This document shows positions 10,879 to 22,338 of a stretch of 64,000 nt of DNA, one piece after another. The notes under the pieces were generated by a model. That model was not told where the DNA came from. It made no database searches and was given only the letters and a program-made list of their open reading frames with translations. A program made the translations under genes and the position numbers. Position 1 is the stretch's first letter. Each line of letters starts with the position of its first letter. The stretch is from Megalobrama amblycephala (Eukaryota > Chordata > Actinopteri > Cypriniformes > Xenocyprididae): positions 7,401,694 to 7,465,693 of the forward strand of contig NC_063050.1 of the NCBI RefSeq assembly GCF_018812025.1. Direction: 5' to 3'.

Positions 10879-11896
10879 TCTAAATTAAATCGCATTTTTG
10901 AGGGCCTAAACATGCTCGAAAACTCATGAAACTTTGCACACGCGTCAGAAGTGGTGAAAATTTACGTCTGTTATGGGTTTCAGAATTGGGCGGGGCAAAA
11001 TGGCTCGATAGCGCCACCTAACGTACTGCCCCTCTCGCTACGTTTCAAATTGAATTTTGAAATTCGGTACACACATTTATCAGCCCAGTACCTACAAAAA
11101 AGTCTCTTGGAGCGAAATCCGAGAGCGAACAGGAAGTCAGATATTTTGAGTTAATTCACCGTTTTTTGCATTTTCCAGACGTTGTACTTTAACGAACTCC
11201 TCCTAGAGCTTTTATCCGATCAATGTCATATTTGATCAGTCTAATCTAAAGGCCTTTGCGATGTTAAATTGCGAAGATCTAGAGTTTTCACCAAAGGGCG
11301 TGTCCGTGGCGCCCTGACAAAGTTAGATGTTTCGCCATGAAACAGGAAGTTGTTGTAACTCGGGTATACAATGTCGGATCTGCTCCAAACTTCACATGTG
11401 TGATAAGAGTCCTAGCCTAAAGATGTCTATATGATAATATTCAGTTTGTCATAGCGCCACCTGCTGGCAACAGGAAGTGGCATGCTTTATACTGTAATTC
11501 ACTACCAGATTCACATTTCATCATGCCACGAAGTACCAGACATGCTAGAAACACTTTAAATCATGCAACACTTGGCTGAGTGCTAATGTATGCGATTAAC
11601 GCCACGAAAGAAACAGGAAGTTGTTGTAACTCAGGCATACAATGTCCGATCTGCTTCAAACTTCACGTGTTCGATGATAGTCCTGGCCTGAAGACATCAA
11701 CATGGCAAAATTCAGTTACGGTAAAAGCGCCACCTGTTGGCCGCAGGAAGTGTGGCATTTCTAAATGACTTTGGCATAATTCTCCTGTATTCACTCACTT
11801 AAATGCATGACGCCCACTGTTCACTGTTTTCCTGAGGCCAACGGGTGGCGGTGAGCCCGGGTGCGAGGGCCCTCTCAACGCTGCTTGCAGCTTTAA
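10846..11896 (+). mobile_element. GGGCCC/GCAGCT modular element, type II, partial copy
   Basis: Starts in a TTA run after the gap. The body carries modules with TAGCGCCACCT and AACAGGAAGT, and ends GCTGCTTGCAGCTTTAATTA. It is a shorter relative of the copy at 13581-15295. Confidence 0.7.
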
Positions 11897-13580
11897 TTAT
11901 TTTTTTTAATTTTTTTTTATTTTTTATTTTTTTCGTCTTCCGGGCATTTTGGGGGCCTTAACATGCTCAAAAACTCTTGAAAATTGGCACACACATTGGA
12001 ATCCGCGGCCATTAGGACGCCGGAGAGGCTGGTACCCGGGCGTGGCAGGGGGGCTCGACAGCGCCCCCTTGAAAAAAGTCTGAAAATTTGGTCCATATAT
12101 TAAACACGCTTGCACGTATTAGTATGAAACTCAGTACACATATAGACCTCATCGGGCCGAACAACTTTCGTGCTCTAAGTTAAACACCACGCCAACAGGA
12201 AGTCAGCTATTAAGGGTTGTTTGAAAAACGCATGCTCTGGAATTTGATATACTCCTCCTAGACGATTAATCCGATCGCCACCAAACTCGGTCAGCATGAA
12301 GTCAAGACACTGATGATGAAAAATTGCCAGGGGATTTTTGATATCTCGAACGGTTTGGCCGTGGCGAGGCAACGAATTTATGGCGAGAAAAAGGAAACAG
12401 GAAATGTGTTATAACGTCTGCATACATATATTGATCTTTATGAAACTTCACGAGTGTGTTCGTTATAGGAGTCTGATCACATGGATGTGACTATTGTGAG
12501 TCAAAGTTATAGCGCCACCAACTGGCAGCAGGAAGTGTATCACTTTTTGAAATGTTTTGAGATCACCCTCTTATTTTTACCTGATTTGCTTCAAACTTCA
12601 TCAGTGTAATGTCAATACACAGCAGATGTAGACCTATGACAGGATTTTTGATATTTGAAATATTGTTGCCATGGCAACAGGTCAAACTGTAATAATATTC
12701 TTGAGTGTTTTTGAGGCTCTTAACATGCTTCAAATTGCATGAAACTCGACACACACATCAATATTGTCAACCAGTAGACATGGACAAAGCCATAGAAATG
12801 GGCGTGGTGGAGGGGCTCAGTAGTGCCACCTTTTGACAAAAGTGGGGGGGTTAGTTTTTCCTACAGTCACCAAACTCGGTACACATATTGTTCTCATCAA
12901 GCCGGACAATTTTCTAATTTACATTCATTAGCTCCGACCAACAGGAAGTCAGCTATTTTGGTTTGAATGTTAATTTTTTGAAAAAACAGGCTATGAATTT
13001 TATACTACTACTCCTACAGGGTTTATCCAATTTACACCAAGCTTTTTTTAACTTGTTGCTAACACATTGAAGTTGTTTAATTGCAAACGGATTTTGGATA
13101 TCTCAAATGGTTTGGCCGTGGCGAGGCAACGAATTTATGGCAAGAAAAGGGAAACAAAGTGTTATAACTCCTGCATACATTAATTGATTTTGATGAAACT
13201 TCGGCTTAGTCTTCGTTGTACAAGGCTGATCACATGGATGTGACTATTGTGATTCAAAGTCATAGCGCCACCAACTGGAAACAGAAAATGTGTCACTTTC
13301 AGCATACATTGAGATCACCCTCTTATTTTTACCTGATTTGCTTCAAAATTCATCAGAATAATGTTAAAACTTGGCACATGTAATCCTTTGAAAATGGGCA
13401 GGGAGGAGGGGCTCTATAGTGGCACCTTGTAGTGCAGTAAATGTGGAGTGAATTTGACATAGACCTTTGATGTTTAACCATTTTAAGTGCCTATTGCCCG
13501 CTGTGCACAGTTGCCCTGAAGCCACCGGGGTGGCGGTGCCACCGGGCTTGGGCCCGCCATCGCTGCTCGCAGCTATATTT
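11897..13580 (+). mobile_element. GGGCCC/GCAGCT modular element, type I, copy B
   Basis: Near-identical to copy A through the same modules and the same 3' hairpins, ending GCTGCTCGCAGCTATATTT. Small indels only, so the two copies separated recently. Confidence 0.8.
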
Positions 13581-15295
13581 AGGGCCCGAGCACCGATGGT
13601 GTGAGGACCCTATTGGAATTGCTCAGCCAATTATTCTTCTTCTCCAAAATGAATCGCATTTTTGAGGGCCTAAACGTTCTCAAAAACTCATGAAACTTTG
13701 CACACGTGTCAGAAGTGGTGAAAATTTACATCTGATATGGGTTTTAGAATTAGGTGTGGCAAAACGGCTCGATAGCGCCACCTACAAAATTTCAATTAAG
13801 CGCCCTTCGTGCTACGTTTCACGTACAGTTATGAAATTCGGTAGACAGATGTAACAGCCCAATACCTACAAAAAAGTCCTTGGGTGCAAAGTTTGTAAAC
13901 CCAACAGGAAGTGAGATATTTTGAATTTTCTCTACAAAATTTTGGCAGTTTTTGCCATTTCCACATGTTGTACTTTGACGAACTCCTCCTAGAGCTTTAA
14001 TCAGATCAATGTCATATTTGGTCAGTCTAATCTAAAGGCCTTTGAGACGTTAAATTGCGAAGATCTAGAGTTTTCACTGAAGGGCGTGTCCGTGGCGGCC
14101 TGGCAAAGTTCGATGTTTCGCCATGAAACAGGAAGTTGTTGTAACTCTGGCATACAATGTCTGATCTGCCCCAAACTTCACGTTTTATTGGAGTCCTGAC
14201 CCGAAGACATCTATATGACAATATTCAGTTACAGTCATAGCGCCACCTGGGGGCAACAGGAAATAACATGTTTTACACTGTGATTAACTCCTCATAGAGA
14301 TTAAACCAGAACCATCATATATGGCCAGTCTAATCTTAAGGCCTTTGAGATGTTAAATTGCAAAGATCTTGAGTTTTCGTTGAAGGGCGTGTCCGTGACG
14401 GACTGACAAAGTCTGATGTTTCGCCATGTAAGGTGAATCACTTTTTTGAGGGCCGAAACATACTCGAAAACTCATGAAACTTTGCAGATGCGTTAGAAGT
14501 GGTGAAAATTTACGTCTGATATGGGTTTCAGAATTAAGTGTGGCAAAATGGCTCCATAGCGCCACCTAAAAAATTTCAACGAAGTGCCCCTGACACTACG
14601 TTTCACGTACAGGTATGAAATTTGGTACACACATCTAACAGCCCAATACCTACAAAAAAGTCTCTTGGAGTGAAATCTGAAAACCAGCTAGAAGTGAGAT
14701 ATTTAGAATTTTCTTTGCAAAATTTGTGCAGTTTTTGCCATTTCCAGACGTTGTACTTTAATGAACATCTCACAGTTAATTCACAGTTTTTTGCATTTTC
14801 CAGATGTTGTACTTTAAAGACATCTATATGACAATATTCAGTTAGCCATAGCGCCACCTGCTGGCAACAGGAAATGGCATGCTTTACACTGTAATTCACT
14901 ACCAGATTCACATTTCATGATGCCACGAAGTACCAAACATGCTAGAAACACGTTAAATTATGCAACACTTGGCTGATTGCTAATGTTTGCAAATAATGCC
15001 ACGAAAGAAACAGGAAGTTGTTGTAACCCAGGCATACAATGTCCGATCTGTTTCAAACTTCACATGTTCGATGATAGTCCTTGCCTGAAGACATCAACAT
15101 GGCAATATTCAGTGACGGTAAAAGCGCCACCTGTTGGCCGCAGGAAGTGTGGCATTTCGAAATGACTTTGGCATAATTCTCCTGTATTCACTCACTTAAA
15201 TGCATGACGCCCACTGTTCACTGTTTTCCTGAGGCCAACGGGTGGCGGTGAGCCCGGGTGCGAGGGCCCTCTCAACGCTGCTTGCAGCTTTAATT
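13581..15295 (+). mobile_element. GGGCCC/GCAGCT modular element, type II, apparently full copy
   Basis: Begins AGGGCCCGAGCACCGATGGT directly at the end of copy B and ends GCTGCTTGCAGCTTTAATT. Internal modules repeat GCGCCACCT and AACAGGAAGTTGTTGTAACT. It has no coding potential above chance. Confidence 0.75.
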
Positions 15296-15932
15296 AGGGC
15301 CCAAGCAAAAATTCGCGCAGGGCCCTCTTGTTCTTCTAAGGATTATTATTAGGGCCCAAGCGAAAATTCGCGCAGGGCCCTCTTGTTCTTCTAAGGATTA
15401 TTAGGGCCCAAGCGAAAATTCGCGCAGGGCCCTCTTGTTCTTCTAAGGATTATTATTATTATTTTTTTTTTTTTTTTTTTTCCGTCTTCCGGGGCTTTTT
15501 GGGGGCCTTAACATGCTCAAAAACTCTTGAAAATTGGCACACACATTGGAATCCGCGGCCATTAGGACGCCGCAGAGGGTGGTACGTGGCAGGGGGGCTC
15601 GACAGCGCCCCCTTGAAAAAAGTCTGAAAATTTGGTCCATATATTAAACATGCTTGCACATATTAGTATGAAACTCGGTACACATATAGACCTCATCGGG
15701 CCGAACAACTTTCGTGCTCTAAGTTAAACACCACGCCAACAGGAAGTCAGCTATTAAGGGTTGTTTGAAAAACGCATGCTCTGGAATTTGATATTTGAAA
15801 GTGAATTTGACATAGACCTTTGATGTTTAACCATTTTAAGTGCCTATTGCCCGCTGTGCACAGTTGCCCTGAAGCCACCGGGGTGGCGGTGCCACCGGGC
15901 TTAGGCCCGCCATCGCTGCTCGCAGCTATATT
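15296..15932 (+). mobile_element. Head repeats plus internally deleted type I copy C
   Basis: Three head units starting near 15296, 15351 and 15403, a T run at about 15462, the first about 320 bp of the type I body, then a deletion junction near 15795 into the final about 130 bp and the GCTGCTCGCAGC hairpin. Confidence 0.8.
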
Positions 15933-16380
15933 TGTAAATTGTCTTTCTAAATGTTTCGTTAGCATGTTGCTAATGCACTGTTAAATGTGGTTAAAGTTAC
16001 CATTGTTTCTTACTGTATTCACGGAGACCAGACCCATGTTGTTAATTTCATTAAACACTTGCAGTCTGTATAATTCATAAACAACTTCATTGTTTATAAA
16101 TCTCGCCAACATAGATGTTAGCCACGGAGCACTATGAAACTCGTTCATAATCAAATGTAAACATCCAAATAAATACTATATACTTACATGATCCGATATG
16201 CTGCATGACAAACACTTTGTAAAGATCCATTTTGAGGGTTATATTAGCTGTGTGAACTTTGTTTATGCAATGTATTATAGAGTTGTGAGCTTGGGGGCGG
16301 GGAGCGCGAGCATTTAAAGGGGACACGCACAGAAACTGCGCATTTTTAATTATGCCCCAAAATTATGCCCACGTCAGAGG
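15933..16380. repeat. Fragment of a TTAA-type element
   Basis: Contains TTTAAAGGGGACACGCACAG at about 16313 followed by TTAATTATGCCCC. These resemble the terminal motif at 19254-19277 (GGCATAATAGGGGCACTTTAA). It may be part of the same family as the fragment at 18300-19277. There is no coding exon. Confidence 0.45.
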
Positions 16381-16499
16381 GAAACTGGTTGACCAGAGAT
16401 TAAACATGATGAAACACCTTTTCCAACGGTGTTGGAGAAGCCAGTCAAGACTTTAGGGCGGTGGTACAATGCAAGCCTCAAGGACTCAAGGATCAGAGT

Positions 16500-17600
16500 G
16501 ACCAACTGTATTCAGACCCTTTGCTGTGACACTCAAATTTAACTCAGGTGCTGTCCATTTCTTCTGATCATCCTTGAGATGGTTCTACACCTTCATTTGA
16601 GTCCAGTTGTGTTTGATTATACTGATTGGACTTGATTAGGAAAGCCACACACCTGTCTATATAAGACCTTACAGCTCACAGTGCATGTCAGAGAAAATGA
16701 GAATCATGAGGTCAAAGAAACTGCCTGAAGAGCTCAGAGACAATTGTGGCAAGGCACAGATCTGGCCAAGGTTACAAAAAAAAAAATTCTGCTGCACTTA
16801 AGGTTCCTAAGAGCACAGTGGCCTCCATAATCCTTAAATGGAAGACGTTTGGGACGACCAGAACCCTTCCTAGAGCTGGCCGTCCGGCCAAACTGAGCTA
16901 TCGGGGGAGAAGAGCCTTGGTGAGAGAGGTAAAGAAGAACCCAAAGATCACTGTGGCTGAGCTCCAGAGATGCAGTCAGGAGATGGGAGAAAGTTGTAGA
17001 AAGTCAACCCTCACTGCAGCCGTCCACCAGTCGGGGCTTTATGGCAGAGTGGCCTAATGGAAGCCTCTCCTCAGTGCAAGACACATGAAAGCCTGCATGG
17101 AGTTTGCTAAAAAATACCTGAAGGACTCCAAGATGGTGAGAAATAAGATTCTCTTGTCTGATGAGACCAAGATAGAACTTTTTGGCCTTAATTCTAAGCG
17201 GTATGTGTAGAGAAAACCAGGCACTGCTCATCACCTGTCAAATACAGTCCCAACAGTGAAGCTAGTGTTTTTTAAAACAGTGTTTTTTAGCTGCAGGGAC
17301 AGGACAACTGGTTGCAATCGAGGGAAAGATGAATGCAGCCAAGTACAGGGATATCCTGGACGAAAACCTTCTCCAGAGTGCTCAGGACCTCAGACTAGGC
17401 CGAAGGTTTACCTTCCAACAAGACAATGACCCTAAGCACACAGCTAAAATAATGAAGGAGTGGCTTCAAAAAAACTCTGTGACTGTTCTTGAATGGCCCA
17501 GCCAGAGCCCTGACTTAAACCCAATTGAGCATCTCTGGAGAGACCTAAAAATGGCTGTGAAAAATTTAAGGGGGTCTGAATACTTTCTGTACCCACTGTA
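16500..17600 (+). pseudogene. Tc1-family transposon with dead transposase
   Basis: Tc1/mariner transposase relic in several frames. An N-terminal piece starts at ATGAGGTCAAAG (about 16707) and shifts frame near 16745. The next frame holds the helix-turn-helix part (STVASIILKWKTFGTTRT, GRPAKLS). A stop follows VA near 17057. Next come the first catalytic aspartate in LLSDETKIELFG, another stop and a deletion near 17270. The last piece holds [11 protein letters not shown] and [15 protein letters not shown], with the remaining acidic residues of a DDE/D site. The right end is GGGGTCTGAATACTTTCTGT to CCCACTG followed by TA (17599-17600); the left end is eroded. Confidence 0.92.
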
Positions 17601-17785
17601 TGTTGATTAATTTAGTAATAAACATTAGCGGTAATTTCCCGCTTTATAAATGCGAAACCTGCAAGATTGAGTAAAATTATGCGCAATACCCGCGCCAAAA
17701 TTCAGACCCCATATGGTATCGATTTAATATCGATATTTCGGTGTTAGATTGTGGTACAGTACCGAAGTCAAAATTGTGGTATCGA

Positions 17786-17900
17786 GCCATCCCTAGGATT
17801 AAGGGGAAGGTGTTGGGTGGGTTTTTATTCTCCCAATAAGGCAGCATCCATTTAATAACTTTAATAAATATAATAATTTACAGTGCAAATAGCTATACTG
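17786..17900. repeat. Interspersed repeat GGTGTTGGGTGGG, copy 1
   Basis: Shares AAGGTGTTGGGTGGGTTTTT, then AAGGCAGCATCCATTTAATA and TTTACAGTGCAAATAGC with 22131-22215. It is followed by two CTAAGTGA-type motifs (17915, 17947) also found near 3.2 kb. Confidence 0.75.
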
Positions 17901-18299
17901 TAGATGCTATTTATACTAAGTGAAAATAGCGATACATTCTATTTACACTAAGTGACGATAGCAGCATTTTCTCTTTCGATATTGTATTATACTTATTGCG
18001 CGTGCAGACACCAGGGAAAATTCATTTTTTTCAACAATACCACAGCAGTACAATCTTTTGTTGTGTTCCAGTCATTTTACTGACAACTGCTTCTCAAACC
18101 TCGGGGAGTTTAACGCAGGATTTACAAAATGTTTGGTCTTAAAATATGGATCAATTCCCAGTTTATTTGGACCAGCTTGCTCCTCTGAATCTCAACCTGT
18201 AAATAATTGATGATCATATTTTCTAATGATCGTTCAAAATTCGTAGTTTTGTATGTTATGTTGTGTAACGTACACCCTAGTCTGTATGTCTCCTGCTAA

Positions 18300-19277
18300 C
18301 TGACTAACTCACGTTTCTGTAGTTCTGCTATTCAGATGAAAGTCCAATATTGTCTAAAAATGTGTCGATTAATGCAGCTTGTCTGTCTTATTACTTGGAG
18401 TAATGATCAAGGATGGAGCATGACTTTTGTTTACAAAGTGTAATGCATTATCAGCTATTCACGTTTGTGCTCGGCTAACGTGGGAGTTTAGAAAATAGCT
18501 GTGGGCTCGGCTCGCATACATGACTGTAAAACAAACTTTTTTTCCCTCTGAGTTTTTATTATTGCAGTAGTATTGAGCTCTGTCTGTATTGTAATAGGAT
18601 ATTAAGATGCTAGTCCGCGCTAACTAGTTGAAGTATTCTCTGTAAACACCCATTGTACTGTCAAACAATGATATAGCCATTTTTTACTTTGTTAATAGTT
18701 ATGACGAAAAAGTCTGTACACATCTGGCCTAAATGTTTTTCTTATGTTAGAGGTTTTCAGCTTCGCTTGGCATTCTGTGCACCTACATAAAGTATAACAG
18801 TGACGCTGCCATCATGTTTTATAAATAACGCAAACTAAAGTGACACTTACCATAGAGAAGTCCTGCTCCAGTCGTGGTTGCGAAACAGTTTCTAAGTTGA
18901 TTGACTACTTCAGATGTTTCATTGTCGGACTCAGGCTCAAATTGATATGGTAAAATCAATGCCATCTTTTGTGTCCATACATTGTATACAATGTCTTGCA
19001 AATTGATAGCTGTCATTCAGTTACGGCAATGGGCCATCTGACCAATCAGAGCAGTGTAGGCTCACGGAAAGGAGGGGTTTAGAGAGACTGATTCTTCAAA
19101 CTGCTTCTAACAAATCGTTTACGAGTCAAGGTGAAATTAAATGTATATTATGAGAAAACCAAAGTGTTTTTTGACCTTGCATGCAAACCTGTTGTAGGAG
19201 ACTCCCAAAACAATATTAGGAAAATTTATAAAAAAAATAAAAAATAAAAAAAAAAGGCATAATAGGGGCACTTTAAA
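18300..19277 (-). mobile_element. TTAA-type element fragment carrying a coding-like exon
   Basis: On the minus strand it starts TTAAAGTGCCCCTATTATGC at 19277 and runs leftward. The left limit is not defined. It contains the exon at 18965-18851. Confidence 0.5.
18851..18965 (-). pseudogene. Isolated exon encoding an acidic PYQFEPESD peptide
   Basis: Reads MALILPYQFEPESDNETSEV and onward to GAGLLYG, then a clean donor GTAAGTGTC. From memory, the PYxFEPE motif resembles the start of P2X7-like proteins that are multicopy in fish and linked to transposons. It sits inside a repeat fragment, so it is most likely a transposon exon or relic rather than a host gene. No downstream exon was identified. 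Confidence 0.35.
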
Positions 19278-19501
19278 GAAGGCATTGCAGCTATGTTGAC
19301 CTACTGTTACAAGTTGGTGCTCCAAAATCCCAGAGGTTTATCACGGGAATTTGCATTCATGCCAGGCATGCATTCATTCCAGGTTAACCTTTATTAAAGT
19401 TAAATTAATGTAGCCCATAAATGCTACATATTACCATAAAAGGGGGTAATAAATACCCTACAGGCATTTATTCCATGTAGTATTATTTACATCTATTTAC
19501 A

Positions 19502-21885
19502 TTAAAGGGCTAGTTCACCCAAAAATCAAAATTAATGTCATTAATGACTCACCCTCATGTCGTTCCAAACCCATAAGACCTCCGTTCATCTTCGGAACAC
19601 AGTTTAAGATATTTTAGATTTAGTCCGAGAGCTTTCTGTCCCTCCATTGAAAGTGTAGGTACGGTGCACTGTCCATGTCCAGAAAGGTAATAAAAACATC
19701 AAAGTAGCCCATGTGACATCAGTGGGTTAGTTAGAAGTTTTTGAAGCATCTAAAATACATTTTGGTCCAAAAATAACAAAAACTATGACTTTATTCAGCA
19801 TTGTCTTCTCTTCCGGGTCTGTGTATATCCACTAGGGATGGGCGATATTATCGTTTGCGATAAATACCGTTGAAAATTCTCCTCATGATAAAAATTTGTC
19901 TCCTCTCGATAATTACGATAAGTCTAGTTGTTGACGTAGTTTCGTGCGAGACCGATTCACTGTTCACGCACGGAGTTAAAACAAGCACGACTAAAAAGAT
20001 GTGAGGCTGAGGAGCAGTTTGTTGTTAAGCGAGGAGCTACCGCCACAATTTGGAACTGGTTTGGTTATAGAAAATCAGATGCGGAGCAAACTATAATAAT
20101 CACTATAAACAAATGTTCAGTGAGTGAGCCGTATGTCATTCACGCCGTCATCACCCGGGTGTTGATAGCGCGCGAGTGCAGGTGAGACCTGAACATCTCA
20201 CGCTGCTATCTGTGTTTAAACTAAACCCATTTAAACCTTGCCACTTTAAACATTCAACTGTAAGACGCAAAAGAGAACTCGCGCGCACTGTGAGGAGATT
20301 TGTGTGTACTCATCCGAAGCGCGTACACGGAGAGCTGCGTCACAGCTATATTTTGTTAACTATCTGAAGACATAGTTGGGATTGTTACTTTTTGATACAA
20401 TTAGGGCTCTTACGGTCGGCATGACAACCGCGCCACCGCGGTCGTGTGAAATATATATATATATTTATATATATCAGAGTTCGCGTTAACGTTTTTTTTT
20501 TTTTTTTAGCAATGACGGAAAAAAATATGAAGGCCGTCCGTCATTTTGACAGATTACTGAGGCTGATGTAGTATGTAGCTTGTAAATGTAATTCCCACCC
20601 CTGTCCAGTAGGTGGCGAGTGCGCTCCAGTGTGGCAGCAAAGCGCGAGTTCAGTCTCCAGAATAAAATGATTCACCACACAGGCAAGCACTCGGTTTAGG
20701 TATATTTTATAATAATAAAGTTGTGATACTTATACTTACATAAATCAGTTTCTAATCTAGTTCGTTTTGTTTTAAATGGTTCGTTTTGTTATTTTTCTTG
20801 CTGACTATCAAACGAATTCTGAGGTACAAGTTAACATAACGTTAATGTTAAGTGAAAATGCTTGCAACACTGACGATTTCGGTAAGCTACTGTGTCTTTC
20901 AACATATTTTCATGTATTTCGTTCTGCAAAGAGGAAAGGATGAAGCTGTTCAAGATGAAAGCGAGATCAAAATGAAAAGCCTATCAAGATGAAAGCCTAT
21001 CAACTTATCCTGCAAGTTCATGAATAAAAATGAAAATGTGTACGAAATCAGAAGCTATCAAATGTCTTATCATTATAATATAAAAATTAAAATGACGGGT
21101 AATAATTGATTATGATAGATTTTTTACTGTCCGTCAAATTGATATGTATATATTATCGTCATTGGTATCGTTATCGCAATAAATACCTGAAATTATCGCG
21201 ATAATTTTTTTAGGCCATATCGCCCATCCCTAATATCCACAGTGACGCTGCTTCTTCTACGGCGGTTGGCATCCAGCTTATTGGTGCATTACCGCCCCCT
21301 TCTGCTCCAGACAGTGACGCTGATGACGTGTTATGTAGTGCGCTCGAGCTTCGTTTACAGTCTGAGGGAGACGCACGCTGTATTAAAGCTATTCTACATT
21401 GTTTGTATTTTGGTATTGCTATATTTTTTAAAATGGTGCGTAGGTGTGGATGTCACGGATGTCCTAATCGCGTCACAGTCCGGGGCAGAAGGGGGCGGTA
21501 ATGCACCAATAAGCTGGATGCCAACCGCCGTAGAAGAAGCAGCAGCGTCACTGTGGATATACACAGCCCCGGAAGAGAAGACAATGCTGAATAAAGTTGT
21601 ATTTTTTGTTATTTTTGGACCAAAATGTATTTTAGATGCTTCAAAAACTTCTAACTAACCCACTGATGTCACATGGACTACTTTGATGATGTTTTTATTA
21701 CCTTTCTGGACATGGACAGTGCACCGTACCTACACTTTCAATGGAGGGACAGAAAGCTGTCGGACTAAATCTAAAATATCTTAAACTGTGTTCCGAAGAT
21801 GAATGGAGGTCTTACAGGTGTGGAACGACATTAGGGTGAGTCATTAATGACATCATTTTCATTTTTGGGTGAACTAAGCCTTTAA
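19502..21885. mobile_element. TTAA fold-back MITE interrupted by a hAT element
   Basis: Left end TTAAAGGGCTAGTTCACCC at 19502; right end GGGTGAACTAAGCCTTTAA finishing at 21885. The arms are inverted copies, e.g. TCCGAGAGCTTTCTGTCCCT left against AGGGACAGAAAGCTGTCGGA right, continuing inward to the CCGCCCCCTTCTGC / GCAGAAGGGGGCGG pair. A 1401-bp hAT insertion splits the left arm. The 138-residue frame here arises from the fold-back. Confidence 0.88.
19833..21233. mobile_element. Non-autonomous hAT element with 8-bp target duplication
   Basis: Terminal repeats TAGGGATGGGCGATAT and ATATCGCCCATCCCTA. Flanked by exact ATATCCAC at 19825-19832 and 21234-21241. No transposase reading frame is seen. 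It contains a TA run near 20450 and a T run near 20490. Confidence 0.93.
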
Positions 21886-22020
21886 GTGCAAATAGCGTCC
21901 CTTGTTGGTAAATGCTATTTACACTAGTTCCACCCACCAATGTCTGGTTGGGCCATTCAAGTTTAAAAATGACATGCGGAATTCAACGTCTTCAGTGGCA
22001 CTTTTACCGTGATAGCCACG

Positions 22021-22031
22021 GGTTCAAATCC
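22021..22031 (+). other. B-box-like GGTTCAAATCC
   Basis: Resembles a tRNA/RNA polymerase III B box, preceded by GTGATAGCCACG. No A box or cloverleaf could be fitted, so at most a tRNA-derived SINE remnant. Confidence 0.25.
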
Positions 22032-22124
22032 GCCTTTGGCTGAGATGAAAATAATGAAAATGTTCTAAAAGTGTAAATAAACTGCCTAATGAGTGTTTAA
22101 TAATATTAAAAGTATTTATTGGGT

Positions 22125-22215
22125 AGGGTTAGGGGAAGGTGTTGGGTGGGTTTTTATTCTCCAAACAAGGCAGCATCCATTTAATAATTTTAATAAATAA
22201 TTTACAGTGCAAATA
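22125..22215. repeat. Interspersed repeat GGTGTTGGGTGGG, copy 2
   Basis: Second copy of the repeat at 17786, sharing GGTGTTGGGTGGGTTTTTAT and the AAGGCAGCATCCATTTAATA block. Confidence 0.75.
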
Positions 22216-22338
22216 GCCATTGACTATATCGTCTTAATGTCTCGAAAAAATGACATGTCGAAATAAGTTCTTTTTTTCCACTCTCCACCATAAGTTTTTT
22301 TTTCTTTTCACCTTTTCTCCTTGCTTAGAGCTTCTGTA

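Noticed and set aside
16746..17610. Functional Tc1 transposase
   Set aside because: At least two frameshifts or deletions, in-frame stops and an eroded left terminus.
21242..21658. 138-residue plus-strand frame
   Set aside because: It lies across the arms and centre of a fold-back MITE and has no family features apart from the short Cys-rich start noted separately.
21990..22045. tRNA gene near the GGTTCAAATCC motif
   Set aside because: No acceptor stem, A box or anticodon arm could be fitted; at most a SINE remnant.
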